From positions 310,001 through 374,000 of the forward strand of contig NZ_JBOITL010000032.1 in the NCBI RefSeq assembly GCF_050717515.1: DNA of 64,000 bases, written 5' to 3'. Origin of the DNA: Clostridium_AD sp050717515. Its GTDB lineage: Bacteria > Bacillota > Clostridia > Clostridiales > Clostridiaceae. The notes under the pieces were generated by a model. It was not told the origin of the DNA, did no database searches, and saw only the letters and a program-made list of their open reading frames with translations. The position numbers and the translations under genes were made by a program. This document shows, one piece after another, positions 35,251 through 43,987 of the stretch (position 1 is its first letter; each line of letters begins with the position of its first letter).

Positions 35251-35766
35251 ATACTTCTCCTTTTAATTCATAAAATATTTATCTTTGGATTTGACTTATT
35301 TTAAAAATGTAATAAAACATTCTACTCTAAAAATGTATACATATGCTGTTACTTTTAAATATTAAATTTAATATATATTATAGCATAAATTAAAAAAAGT
35401 TATAGTTTTTGTTTACAAAACAAAACTGTAATGTTATTATAAAAATGTAAATAGATACAATAACAAATTTTAAAAGTTATTGCTTTTTTTAGTAATATAA
35501 AAAACTGAAGTTCAATGTATGTTTATAAGGAAGCCAGTGTTTCTATTTTTAAAAATCAACTAAATAAAGTTGATAAAAGTGTTTACTATTTTTAAATATA
35601 GTGTTAACAAGAAATAGTAAGTAAAATACATTACATTAAGAAATATATTATAATGAAGTAAGTGATGATAAGGGTAGGATATATTAAAGGTTTATCTAGA
35701 AAAGGGGCTTAAAATTGTAATGCATAAAATATTATTTTATAAAAAATGTTAAGGGGGAAATAAATT
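35251..35766. other. Divergent intergenic region between regulator and MFS gene
   Basis: 516 bases, very A/T-rich. An imperfect palindrome around AGTTTTTGTTTACAAAACAA (35406-35429) and inverted copies of TTACTATTT near 35583 and 35608 could be operators. TATAAT at 35648 may be the -10 box of the MFS gene. A ten-codon frame from ATG 35720 ends just before the MFS ribosome site and could be a leader peptide. None is strongly supported. Confidence 0.35.
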
Positions 35767-37119
35767 ATGAAATTTAAAATCTTAAAGCAAAAAAGTTTTT
35801 CATTATTGATGATAGGAAAACTAGTATCACTTATAGGAAGTGAAATGCAGGGATTTGCATTATCTTTATACGTTTTAAAAATTACAGGTTCAGCAGCTAA
35901 ATTCGCATCTGTTTTAGCTATAACAATAATTCCTAAACTTATTTTAGGACCAATAGCCGGTGTTCTTGTAGATTGGTTTGATAGGAAAAAGATAATAGTT
36001 TACTTAGATATGCTTACTGGAATATTAATTGGAATATATGCAATGTTGTTTATGATTAATGGTAGTTTATCTATGGGTAGTATATATGTACTTTCAATTT
36101 TACTTTCATTTATATCATTATTATTTCAGCCTGCTATTAGCACGATTATACCAAGTATTATAAAAAAGGAAGATCTAATAGATGCAAATGGAATAAACTC
36201 TCTTATAATGAGTGTAGGTAGTTTAATAGCACCAGCAGTAGCCGGAGTTTTATTCGGAATTTATGGTATGCTTGTAATATTAATTATAAACTCAATAAGC
36301 TTTATTTTATCTTCAATAAGTGAGATGTTTATACATGTGCCTAAATCAAACAAAAAACCTGAAAAAGTAAACGTGCATGTGTTTTTTAATGATTTTTCGG
36401 AAGGTATCAGATTTATAAAGAGCAAAAAAATTATGGTGACTATAATTTCATTTGCATGTATACTGAATTTTGCTTTTGCACCTATAGGTTCTATAGGATT
36501 AGCCTTTATTTCGAAAAAAATACTGAAGGTAACTGATTATCAGTATGGAGCTTTAGAAGGTATTCTTGTAACTTCTATGATTATTGCTCCTTTTATAATG
36601 AGTAAAGTTTCTAAAAAATTTACTATAGGTAAAATATTCTTCCTGGATATTTTTATTACATCAATATTAAGTGCAATTATGGCTGTAATCCCATCATCCT
36701 TTTACTTAAATTTATTTAATAGTAATCTAATACCATATATAAGCTTAATAATAATTACTTTTATGATTGGATTAATAATTTCTATTGGAAATATAGCATT
36801 AAGTACTATGTTTCAGCAAGAAGTTCCTTTAGAAATTATGGGAAGAGTAGGAACTGTAATGTCTTCATTATCAATGGCTGCTATGCCTCTGGGACTTATG
36901 TTGTTTGGGTTTCTATTTGATAAAATAGATGCATGGATATGTGTAGCAATAACTTCATTAATATTCTTCTTAGTTGGCATAATTTCTAAAAAAATTCTAT
37001 GCGGTGATGATAAAACTACTGGTATGGAGAATTTAAGTGAAAAGTCTAATAATGCAGATAAGGAATTCTCTATTAGTAATGAAGAGTTAGCATGTGCTGT
37101 AAACGATGACGAAAATTAA
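35767..37119 (+). CDS. MFS efflux transporter, macrolide-exporter-like
   Basis: A 12-helix major-facilitator protein of 450 residues. LVSLIGSEMQGFALSLYVLK and the A-motif relative DWFDRKKIIVYLDM between helices 2 and 3 are characteristic of the MefA/TetV-like drug efflux group. The second half ends with a polar, acidic tail (NADKEFSISNEELACAVNDD). GGGGGAAA precedes the ATG. It is divergent from the frameshifted XRE-TPR regulator, which may control it. A dispersed repeat element begins directly at its stop codon, then a 27-base-pair hairpin follows. Confidence 0.87.
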   Translation: MKFKILKQKSFSLLMIGKLVSLIGSEMQGFALSLYVLKITGSAAKFASVLAITIIPKLILGPIAGVLVDWFDRKKIIVYLDMLTGILIGIYAMLFMINGSLSMGSIYVLSILLSFISLLFQPAISTIIPSIIKKEDLIDANGINSLIMSVGSLIAPAVAGVLFGIYGMLVILIINSISFILSSISEMFIHVPKSNKKPEKVNVHVFFNDFSEGIRFIKSKKIMVTIISFACILNFAFAPIGSIGLAFISKKILKVTDYQYGALEGILVTSMIIAPFIMSKVSKKFTIGKIFFLDIFITSILSAIMAVIPSSFYLNLFNSNLIPYISLIIITFMIGLIISIGNIALSTMFQQEVPLEIMGRVGTVMSSLSMAAMPLGLMLFGFLFDKIDAWICVAITSLIFFLVGIISKKILCGDDKTTGMENLSEKSNNADKEFSISNEELACAVNDDEN

Positions 37120-37187
37120 AATTCGCTTTACTCATAAATACCTCCGAGAGGCATGAACTAATTGTGAATATGATTTGTTTGTTAATG
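37117..37187 (+). repeat. Dispersed stop-codon-adjacent repeat, copy 1
   Basis: Begins at the MFS stop codon: ATTCGCTTTACTCATAAA, then CCTCCGAGAGGCATGAAC, then TAATTGTGAATATGATTTGT. It matches the elements after the minus-strand genes ending at 44706 and 61650 in the same orientation relative to each gene. The last part is the degenerate form of the hairpin seen intact at 61578. Confidence 0.65.
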
Positions 37188-37203
37188 GACATAAAAAATA
37201 TAA

Positions 37204-37264
37204 AAACCACTAAAATTCAGATGCTTTTTTAAAAGATAAAAAAGCATCTGAATTTTAGTGGTTT
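37204..37264. terminator. Bidirectional terminator between MFS and alcohol dehydrogenase genes
   Basis: Perfect 27-base arms (37204-37230 and 37238-37264) with a seven-base loop. The inner part is A/T-only, so both strands get a T-run. The genes converge here. Confidence 0.85.
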
Positions 37265-37333
37265 AAACTATATTTCTATTTTTATCAAATCAGCTCATTT
37301 TGTAAAATTCCCTTTTTAATACAATTTTATGGA

Positions 37334-38500
37334 TTATAATGCTAATTTAAGAATTTCTATAAATTCTTTTTTGTGCAATGGAATATAATGTCCAGCGGTA
37401 GTTGTATCATTGTTAGTTGCTCTAATAGCCATTTCTTCGAAAGCAGAATCATCAATATTGAGTTCGCTTAGAGTGGTCTTTAAATTCAAAGAAATAAAGA
37501 AGAGTTTCAATTGAGCTGATAATTTAAGTGCCATTTCAGTTTCGGTATAATCATGATAATCTACATTAAATATACGGTTGGCAAGTTGAGCAAGTTTGGC
37601 TGGTTTTTCTTGTGCCATGTACTTTGTCCAAGCAACTAATATTACAGCCATACCTTCACCATGTGTAATACCGTACTGTGAACTTAATTCATGTTCAATT
37701 CTATGAGAACCCCAGTCTGCAAGACGACCAGTATCTAATAGATTGTTATGTGCGATGGAAGCTAACCATTGTACTTCAGCACGAGCATTGTAGTCTTTAG
37801 AATCTTTCATCAAACGTTGGGCATTCAACATTAACGCTTGTGCAGCACCTTCGATTAAGAAATCTGTCGTGTCTACATAGGTTATATCAGTAAAATATCT
37901 CTCTAGTAGATGAGAAAGAATGTCTGCACAGCCACAAGAGGTTTGATAAGCAGGTAAGCCCATGGTGAAACGTGGGTTCATAATAGCAAATTTTGGAATG
38001 ATAATATCATCTTCGAATCCTAGTTTTAATAGGCCATTAGAGATGATAGAACAGTTTGAAGTTTCAGAACCACTTGAAGGTAACGTTGTAATTACACCTA
38101 CTGGTATTGAACTGCTAGCAGATACAGAGCCATCAAAGAAATCCCATATATCGCCTTCATAGGGAATGCCAAGAGAAACGGCCTTAGCTGTATCGATAGA
38201 GCTACCACCGCCAACAGCAAGTATGAAATCAATAGAGTGCTCTTTCCCAAGTGTTACTAATTCACGAACTAATTCAACCTTGGGATTTGGAACTACTTTA
38301 GAGTTTTCGTAAAAATCGATATTCAATTCATTGCAAGCATCTTTAACAGTACCCCAGATGCCTAAGTCTTTAATGAAATCACCGCTGTAAACTAATAGAA
38401 AGGATGACACCTTATATTCTTGCAATAATGTATTTATTTCTTTTTCAGAATTGTCGCCAAAAATAACTCTTGATGGGTTATGATAATGAAAATTTTTCAT
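37334..38500 (-). CDS. Iron-containing alcohol dehydrogenase
   Basis: Reduces aldehydes to alcohols with NAD(P)H. The nucleotide-binding GGGSSIDTAKAV and downstream metal-ligand regions (TTDFLIEGAAQA, then RLADWGSHRIEHELSSQYGI and THGEGMAV) match group III dehydrogenases of the butanol-dehydrogenase BdhA/YugJ type. Length (388) is usual. The start ATG follows GGAGGA. The DeoR-family regulator gene lies 26 bases upstream on the same strand, and the divergent operon contains an aldolase that would release an aldehyde. I infer that this enzyme disposes of acetaldehyde or (methylthio)acetaldehyde from that pathway. Confidence 0.88.
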   Translation of the reverse strand: MKNFHYHNPSRVIFGDNSEKEINTLLQEYKVSSFLLVYSGDFIKDLGIWGTVKDACNELNIDFYENSKVVPNPKVELVRELVTLGKEHSIDFILAVGGGSSIDTAKAVSLGIPYEGDIWDFFDGSVSASSSIPVGVITTLPSSGSETSNCSIISNGLLKLGFEDDIIIPKFAIMNPRFTMGLPAYQTSCGCADILSHLLERYFTDITYVDTTDFLIEGAAQALMLNAQRLMKDSKDYNARAEVQWLASIAHNNLLDTGRLADWGSHRIEHELSSQYGITHGEGMAVILVAWTKYMAQEKPAKLAQLANRIFNVDYHDYTETEMALKLSAQLKLFFISLNLKTTLSELNIDDSAFEEMAIRATNNDTTTAGHYIPLHKKEFIEILKLAL

Positions 38501-38526
38501 AAAATCCTCCTACATTATATAATATA

Positions 38527-39300
38527 TTAACAATAATCAATAGAGATGTTTAAGTCTTGAAATGTTTGCTCCCATTTTTTGGAGAGTCGTTTATTAGTAA
38601 CAACGACATCTAAGTTTTCTAATCCAGTAATTATAATATCGGATTTATCAGAAAATTTGGTATGGTCTGCAACCAAAAAACATTGGCGTGATTGTTGAAC
38701 ATAGGCTTTTCGTATCTGCCCCTCGTTCAGATTATTATCAACTAATCCATGTTTCATATCAACTGCAGGGCAACTAATAAAACATTTATCAGCAAGATAT
38801 CCTGAGAGTGCTTGGGTGGTTTGGTATCCAATGTAAGAACTAGATCTCTGGCGTAGGGTGCCACCAAGACATATGAGTTTCACCTTATTCGTTGAAATAT
38901 TGCTAAAAAGATTGCAGATACGAAGAGAATTAGTAATAATCGTTAACTTCGTATTGGAAAATAACAATTGCTTGGCAAGTGTTAAACAAGTGGTACTACA
39001 ATCTAACATAATAATATCGTCTTCTTGAATGTAATTTTTTATAATATAAGAAGACATACGTTCTTTTTCAGCAGAAAAAAAAGTTTCTCTTAATTGAATA
39101 GGTACACTTTTGTCGTATTCTTCGGGTAAAAAAGCTCCACCATGAATGCGAGTTAATTTCTTGTCTTGTTCCATTTCTTTTAGGTCTCGTCGAATTGTTT
39201 CTTCGCTACAATCTAGTTTTTGACTCATATCAGATATTAGAATACTTCCACGAGCATGTAGTTCTTCATCTATTGCCTTTTGTCGGTTGATTTTTAACAT
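38527..39300 (-). CDS. DeoR/GlpR-family regulator
   Basis: A repressor of 257 residues. The N-terminal helix-turn-helix contains LISDMSQKLDCSEETIRRDL and the family phrase RIHGGA. The C-terminal sugar-phosphate-sensing domain shows MLDCSTTCLTLAKQL and GGTLRQRSSSYIG, then VADHTKFSDKS. DeoR proteins are usually released by a phosphorylated sugar of the pathway they control. It is co-oriented with the alcohol dehydrogenase and divergent from the aldolase-kinase-isomerase operon. It probably controls both through the three direct repeats at 39491-39520. Confidence 0.9.
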   Translation of the reverse strand: MLKINRQKAIDEELHARGSILISDMSQKLDCSEETIRRDLKEMEQDKKLTRIHGGAFLPEEYDKSVPIQLRETFFSAEKERMSSYIIKNYIQEDDIIMLDCSTTCLTLAKQLLFSNTKLTIITNSLRICNLFSNISTNKVKLICLGGTLRQRSSSYIGYQTTQALSGYLADKCFISCPAVDMKHGLVDNNLNEGQIRKAYVQQSRQCFLVADHTKFSDKSDIIITGLENLDVVVTNKRLSKKWEQTFQDLNISIDYC

Positions 39301-39490
39301 AGCTTTAATTCCTCTCTAAAAATGTATTGAAGTAATAAATAAAATATACCACATAAAACTACAAATATCAACAAGGCAGTAATAATACCTATTTGCATGT
39401 TTTTTCTATATTACTCACTACATTAAAGGAAGTCTTTACATCTCCATCACTTACAGCTAAGATGAAGTTTATACCTTTGGATAATAACTT

Positions 39491-39520
39491 CAAAAAACAA
39501 TAAAAAACCACAAAAAACCT
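39491..39520 (+). promoter_or_regulatory. Three 10-base direct repeats, candidate DeoR operator
   Basis: CAAAAAACAA, TAAAAAACCA and CAAAAAACCT follow each other without gaps, one helical turn apart. They end 10 bases before the -35 box of the salvage operon. DeoR-family proteins often bind direct repeats of this kind. Confidence 0.55.
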
Positions 39521-39530
39521 CATAATCGTG

Positions 39531-39559
39531 TTGACTTTTGATTTAATATGTTGTATATT
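39531..39559 (+). promoter_or_regulatory. Promoter of the five-gene salvage operon
   Basis: TTGACT (39531-39536) and TATATT (39554-39559) have a 17-base spacer. They lie 37 bases upstream of the aldolase start. Confidence 0.7.
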
Positions 39560-39595
39560 GATGTCATTGTAATATATTTACTAGGAGGATTGACG

Positions 39596-40186
39596 ATGAA
39601 AAAAGCAGAAATTGTATTGAATACTGCCAAATGGTTATATGAAGAAAAGTTGGTAGCAGGAACAAGCGGAAATATAAGTATGAGGAAGATTGATGGGAAT
39701 AATGAAAGTTTTTTAATTACACCAAGCGGATTTTCTTATAGGTTAATGGCAGAGGAGGATATTGTAGAAATTGATGTAAACGGTATAACTAAAAAACCAG
39801 GTCAAAAGCCATCATCAGAATGGAGAATGCATTTGGAGATATATAAAAAATACCCTAATATTAATGCCATTGTTCATACACATTCACCTTTTGCTACAGG
39901 TTTTGCAGTAAATAGACAAGACATTCCTTTAATTTTAATTGAAATGAAACCTTTCTTAGGCGGAGATATTAAGGTAGTACCATTTAAGCCTGCAGGCTCT
40001 CTTGAATTAGGACAGGCCATAATTCCTTACTTAGAAAAGTCTAATTCATGTCTTTTAGCAAACCATGGTACTATTAGTTGCGGTAAGAATATGGAAGAAG
40101 CCTCTATTGCAAGTGTCTATGTAGAAGATGCTGCAAAAATATACTATTATGCAAAAACCTCAGGTACCCCAGTAATACTTGAGTAA
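39596..40186 (+). CDS. drdA: Class II aldolase, 5-deoxyribulose/methylthioribulose 1-phosphate type
   Basis: A zinc-dependent class II aldolase of 196 residues, related to fuculose-phosphate aldolase. GTSGNISMR binds the phosphate, Glu in PSSEWRMHLEIY is the catalytic acid, and HTHSPFAT plus a later ANHGTI carry the zinc histidines. I place the start at ATG 39596 because AGGAGG precedes it; upstream codons to 39548 are probably untranslated. In the known disposal pathway the enzyme splits 5-deoxyribulose 1-phosphate to DHAP and acetaldehyde, or the methylthio analogue to DHAP and methylthioacetaldehyde. Kinase and isomerase genes of the same operon support this over fuculose metabolism. Symbol given by context. 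Confidence 0.75.
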   Translation: MKKAEIVLNTAKWLYEEKLVAGTSGNISMRKIDGNNESFLITPSGFSYRLMAEEDIVEIDVNGITKKPGQKPSSEWRMHLEIYKKYPNINAIVHTHSPFATGFAVNRQDIPLILIEMKPFLGGDIKVVPFKPAGSLELGQAIIPYLEKSNSCLLANHGTISCGKNMEEASIASVYVEDAAKIYYYAKTSGTPVILE

Positions 40187-40278
40187 TACTTATTAAGAAG
40201 AGTTCTAGTGTTGTTTATGAACCTTTACTAATTGTTAAATGAATACAAAAAAATATATATGAAAAGGAGATTTAGATT

Positions 40279-41619
40279 ATGAATAATGATTTAAAACCAA
40301 AAGGAAATATTTTGGGAATACTACCACTTGTTATATTTTTAATTATTTACATGAGCATGGGGATTTTCACAAAGAGCTTTGACAACATGCCTCTTATGGT
40401 AGCAATTTTAATTGCTTCAGGTATTGGACTCGCTTTTAAGAAACCAGGAGAAAAAAAACCAACGACATTTAGTGAAAGAGTTGATATGTACTGTGAAGGT
40501 GGCGGAGAAAAAACACTTATTTTAATGGTAATTATCTTTATGTTAGCTGGAGCTTTTTACGGTGTAGCAAATAAGATGCATGCAGTAGATTCTTTAACAA
40601 ATATTGGACTTTCAATATTACCTGCTAATATGATTTTGCCGGGATTATTTATAATAGCCTGTCTACTAAGTTTTGCTATGGGAACATCCATGGGAACGGT
40701 AGCAGCATTAACTCCTATAGCTATTAATATTGCAACTAAAACTGGATTTGGGTTACCGTTGGTATGCGGTATAGTTATAGGTGGAGCAATGTTTGGCGAT
40801 AATCTTTCATTTATTTCAGATACTACTATAGCTGCAACCCGTACACAGGGTGTATCTATGAAAGCTAAGTTCAAAGCTAATATTTTTATGGTCTTACCTG
40901 CCGTTGTGGTTAATTTAATTATTTTGGCTATGCAGAATGCACCAAATCTTACTCTAACAGCTGTATATAATTATAATATTGTAAACGTTATCCCATATGT
41001 TTTAGTTATTGTATTATCATTAATTGGTATAAACGTTATCTTTGTTATGGGCATAGGTGTTATTTCAGGTATGGTTATAGGAGTTATTCATGGAGACTTT
41101 ACTTTTGTAGGATCTTTTGCGGTTATTCATGAAGGTATGACATGGATGGAAGATATGTCTATTATTGCTATACTTGTAGGAGGTATGGTAGCCATAATGA
41201 ATTACTTAGGTGGAATTGACTGGCTACTCGCTAAATTAACGAAAAGAACTAAAACAGCACGTGGAGGAGAGCTAAGTATAGCAGCATTAGTAAGCATAAT
41301 GGATATTGCTACTACAAATAATACAATTTCTATAATTGCAACTGGTCCTATTGCAAGGGATATAGCTGATCAATTTGGAATTGCAAGAGAAAGGGTAGCA
41401 AGTATTCTTGACTTATTCTCATCAGCCTTTAACGGATTGCTTCCTTACGCAGGTCAAATGTTAGTTGCAGGTGGGCTTGCAAAGATATCACCAATGTCTA
41501 TTATGCCTTATGTTTGGTATTGTATGCTTATGATTGTATTTGGAACTTTCTTTATATTAATTGGTTGGCCTAAATTTATAGTTAAAGGAAAAAGTAAGAG
41601 TGTAGAAGGGGGATTGTAA
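40279..41619 (+). CDS. NhaC-type transporter in a deoxysugar salvage operon
   Basis: A 446-residue membrane protein with about 11-12 helices of the NhaC superfamily. Family traits include GTSMGTVAALTPIAI, the acidic GAMFGDNLSFISDTTI and a second-half repeat IATTNNTISIIATGPIARD. The superfamily contains Na+/H+ antiporters, but also amino-acid importers such as the MetT methionine and LysW lysine types. Its position between an aldolase and a kinase suggests uptake of a 5-deoxypentose, methylthioribose or their nucleosides. It could also export a product. AAAAGGAGA lies before the ATG. Confidence 0.8.
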   Translation: MNNDLKPKGNILGILPLVIFLIIYMSMGIFTKSFDNMPLMVAILIASGIGLAFKKPGEKKPTTFSERVDMYCEGGGEKTLILMVIIFMLAGAFYGVANKMHAVDSLTNIGLSILPANMILPGLFIIACLLSFAMGTSMGTVAALTPIAINIATKTGFGLPLVCGIVIGGAMFGDNLSFISDTTIAATRTQGVSMKAKFKANIFMVLPAVVVNLIILAMQNAPNLTLTAVYNYNIVNVIPYVLVIVLSLIGINVIFVMGIGVISGMVIGVIHGDFTFVGSFAVIHEGMTWMEDMSIIAILVGGMVAIMNYLGGIDWLLAKLTKRTKTARGGELSIAALVSIMDIATTNNTISIIATGPIARDIADQFGIARERVASILDLFSSAFNGLLPYAGQMLVAGGLAKISPMSIMPYVWYCMLMIVFGTFFILIGWPKFIVKGKSKSVEGGL

Positions 41620-41620
41620 G

Positions 41621-42823
41621 ATGAGCAGATATTCTGAACACTTTTTAATGAATGTGGATGAAGTGAAAATTTATGCTAAAGAAGTAACGCATTATTTCAA
41701 CAATGAAGAAGAACTAGAAGCTATGGAAATTGGAGATGGAAATATTAACTACGTATTTAAGGTTTGGAATCCTAAAACTGGTAAATCATTAATTATAAAA
41801 CAAGCGGACAAGTTTTTAAGATCCTCTGGAAGGCCCTTAGACATTAATCGTAATAGAATTGAAGCTGAAATTTTAAAAATACAAGGAACTTTGGCTCAAT
41901 CTTTTGTACCTCAAATTTACCATTATGACGCAATTATGTGTGCTCTTTCTATGGAGGATATATCTGAATATAAAAATTTAAGAACGGAGCTCTTGAGCGG
42001 GAAAAGCTTTCACCATTTAGCTGATAATATATCTACTTTTTTGGCAGATACCTTACTTCCAACTACAGATTTAGTAATTGACAGGGCAGATAAAAAGGAA
42101 AGCGTTAGTAGATGTACAAATACGGAACTTTGTGATATTACTGAAGACTTAGTATTCACAGAACCTTATTATAATTATAAAAATAGAAATATAATTCTAA
42201 AGGAAAACGAGAAATTCGTTGAAAATAACTTGTATAATAATGAAAGGTTAAAGGCTGAAGTTGGTATTTTAAGAGAAGGATTTATGAATCATGCACAAGC
42301 ACTCATTCATGGAGACCTTCATTCAGGTTCTATTTTTATCAATGAAAAAGGAATTAAAGTGATTGACCCAGAGTTCGCTTTTTATGGACCAATGGGATAT
42401 GACGTGGGTAATGTAATAGGTAATTTATTCTTTGCATGGGCCAATAAATACTATACAAAGCGCAACAATTCAGAATTTTTAGACTGGATTGAAGAGGCAA
42501 TAAAAGATACACTTAATATTTTTGAGAAAAAGCTTTCAGAAAAGTATGATAGTTTAGTTACATTTAATTTATATAACTCTTATTTTAAAGAGCATTATAT
42601 AAGTGAAGTATTAGCGGATTCTCTTGGTTATGCTGGTACAGAAATAATTAGACGAGTTGTAGGAGATTCTAAAGTGCTTGAGGTAACTAATGTGAAAAAA
42701 TTAGAGCAAAGAATTCCTTTAGAGAGAGCTTTAATTAAAATAGGTATTAGTTTAATAATGAACAGATACAAGTTTACTACGGGAAGCGATATAACCCAGG
42801 AGTTTAAATTAATAGTGTCTTAA
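41621..42823 (+). CDS. mtnK: Methylthioribose-kinase-like sugar kinase
   Basis: Phosphorylates C1 of 5-methylthioribose or 5-deoxyribose with ATP. The glycine-rich ATP loop is EIGDGNINYVFKV (residues 37-49), with LIIKQADK holding the lysine. The catalytic loop is ALIHGDLHSGSIF and the metal Asp lies in KVIDPEFAFYGPMGYD, all diagnostic of MtnK within the APH fold. Length (400) matches MtnK. It begins one base after the transporter stop codon. With the isomerase and aldolase of this operon it corresponds to DrdK of the deoxyribose-disposal pathway. Sequence alone cannot tell the 5-methylthio from the 5-deoxy substrate. Confidence 0.85.
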   Translation: MSRYSEHFLMNVDEVKIYAKEVTHYFNNEEELEAMEIGDGNINYVFKVWNPKTGKSLIIKQADKFLRSSGRPLDINRNRIEAEILKIQGTLAQSFVPQIYHYDAIMCALSMEDISEYKNLRTELLSGKSFHHLADNISTFLADTLLPTTDLVIDRADKKESVSRCTNTELCDITEDLVFTEPYYNYKNRNIILKENEKFVENNLYNNERLKAEVGILREGFMNHAQALIHGDLHSGSIFINEKGIKVIDPEFAFYGPMGYDVGNVIGNLFFAWANKYYTKRNNSEFLDWIEEAIKDTLNIFEKKLSEKYDSLVTFNLYNSYFKEHYISEVLADSLGYAGTEIIRRVVGDSKVLEVTNVKKLEQRIPLERALIKIGISLIMNRYKFTTGSDITQEFKLIVS

Positions 42824-42842
42824 ATATATAAATATAAGGAAA

Positions 42843-42872
42843 TTTCAAGGCAGCTTTACTGTTGCCTTGAAA
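42843..42872 (+). other. Intra-operon hairpin between kinase and isomerase genes
   Basis: TTTCAAGGCA and its complement (42843-42852 and 42863-42872) with a 10-base loop have no T-run after them. It may stabilise or process the mRNA, separating expression of the two halves of the operon. Confidence 0.5.
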
Positions 42873-42892
42873 GATAAAAGAGGAGATATAAA

Positions 42893-43945
42893 ATGGAAAG
42901 AATGGATAAAGACTTGGCTTTTATGTTACAGTATGAAAATGTAGCTTGGTATGAAAATGGAAGGGTGAGTATTCTAGATAGAAGAATTTATCCAAGAGAA
43001 ATTAAATTTGTTGTTTGTAATACCTATAAAGAGGTAGCAAAGGCAATTAAGGATATGGTAACTCAGAGTGCAGGTCCTTATACTGCTGCAGGTATGGGTA
43101 TGGCACTTGCAGCCTTTGAGGTAAGAGAAAAAAATGAGGCAGTACAATTAGAATTTCTTGAAAAAGCAGCCTATGATATTTCTCATGCCAGACCTACTAC
43201 GGCAAATCGCATGGGCATTATAACAAAAGGCTGTTTAGAGGCTGCTAAAAAAGCTCTATCAGAAGGCAAAGATGCCTCAAAGGCTATTTTTAATGCAACC
43301 ATAGATTCTTTAAATAGACGCTATTCCACTATGGATAAGGTAGGGGAATATCTTGCTGATATGTTCCCTAAGAATGGAAGCATCATGACACAGTGTTTTG
43401 GAGAAACAATCATAGGGACGATGCTAAGAGCAGCAAGAAAACGAAATAATGAAATAAAAATTTACTGCGCAGAGACAAGACCTTATTTACAGGGAGCTAG
43501 ATTAACTGCTAGTTGTTGTTGTGAAATGGGTTTTGACACAACGGTTATAACTGATAATATGGTTGCATATACAATGCAGAATAAGAATATAGACATATTT
43601 ACTTCTGCTGCAGATACCATAGTTAAAGAGGGTTATATTGCAAATAAAATTGGAACCTTCCAAATTGCTATTTTAGCAAAATACTTTGGAATACCATATT
43701 TTGTAACAGGGATACCAGATGCAGATAAAGAAAAAGGTTCTGATATTGTTATAGAAGAAAGAGATCCTAAGGAAGTACTATCCTATGGCGGTATGAAAAA
43801 CACATTAAAGGGAGTTAAGGGGATTTATCCCTCATTTGATATTACACCACCTCACTTAATTAGTGGTATTGTAACAGATAAAGGGATTTTTTCAAGTTAT
43901 GATTTAAAAAGGTACTTTGAAACGAAGAGTCAGAAGTTTTATTAG
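42893..43945 (+). CDS. mtnA: Methylthioribose-1-phosphate isomerase-like enzyme
   Basis: Converts the aldose 1-phosphate to the ketose 1-phosphate. The catalytic residues known from Bacillus MtnA (Cys160 and Asp240) correspond to Cys168 in SIMTQCFGE and Asp241 in TSAADTIVKEG. ARPTTANRM and AETRPYLQGARLTA are further conserved contacts, and GTFQIAILAKYFGIPYFV closes the domain. Length (350) is usual. AGAGGAGA precedes the ATG. In this operon the product would be the substrate of the class II aldolase. The enzyme would correspond to DrdI if 5-deoxyribose 1-phosphate is the physiological substrate. Confidence 0.87.
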   Translation: MERMDKDLAFMLQYENVAWYENGRVSILDRRIYPREIKFVVCNTYKEVAKAIKDMVTQSAGPYTAAGMGMALAAFEVREKNEAVQLEFLEKAAYDISHARPTTANRMGIITKGCLEAAKKALSEGKDASKAIFNATIDSLNRRYSTMDKVGEYLADMFPKNGSIMTQCFGETIIGTMLRAARKRNNEIKIYCAETRPYLQGARLTASCCCEMGFDTTVITDNMVAYTMQNKNIDIFTSAADTIVKEGYIANKIGTFQIAILAKYFGIPYFVTGIPDADKEKGSDIVIEERDPKEVLSYGGMKNTLKGVKGIYPSFDITPPHLISGIVTDKGIFSSYDLKRYFETKSQKFY

Positions 43946-43987
43946 GATATAGGGAGTTATAAATTTATTATTAAGGGGTGTGATAAT

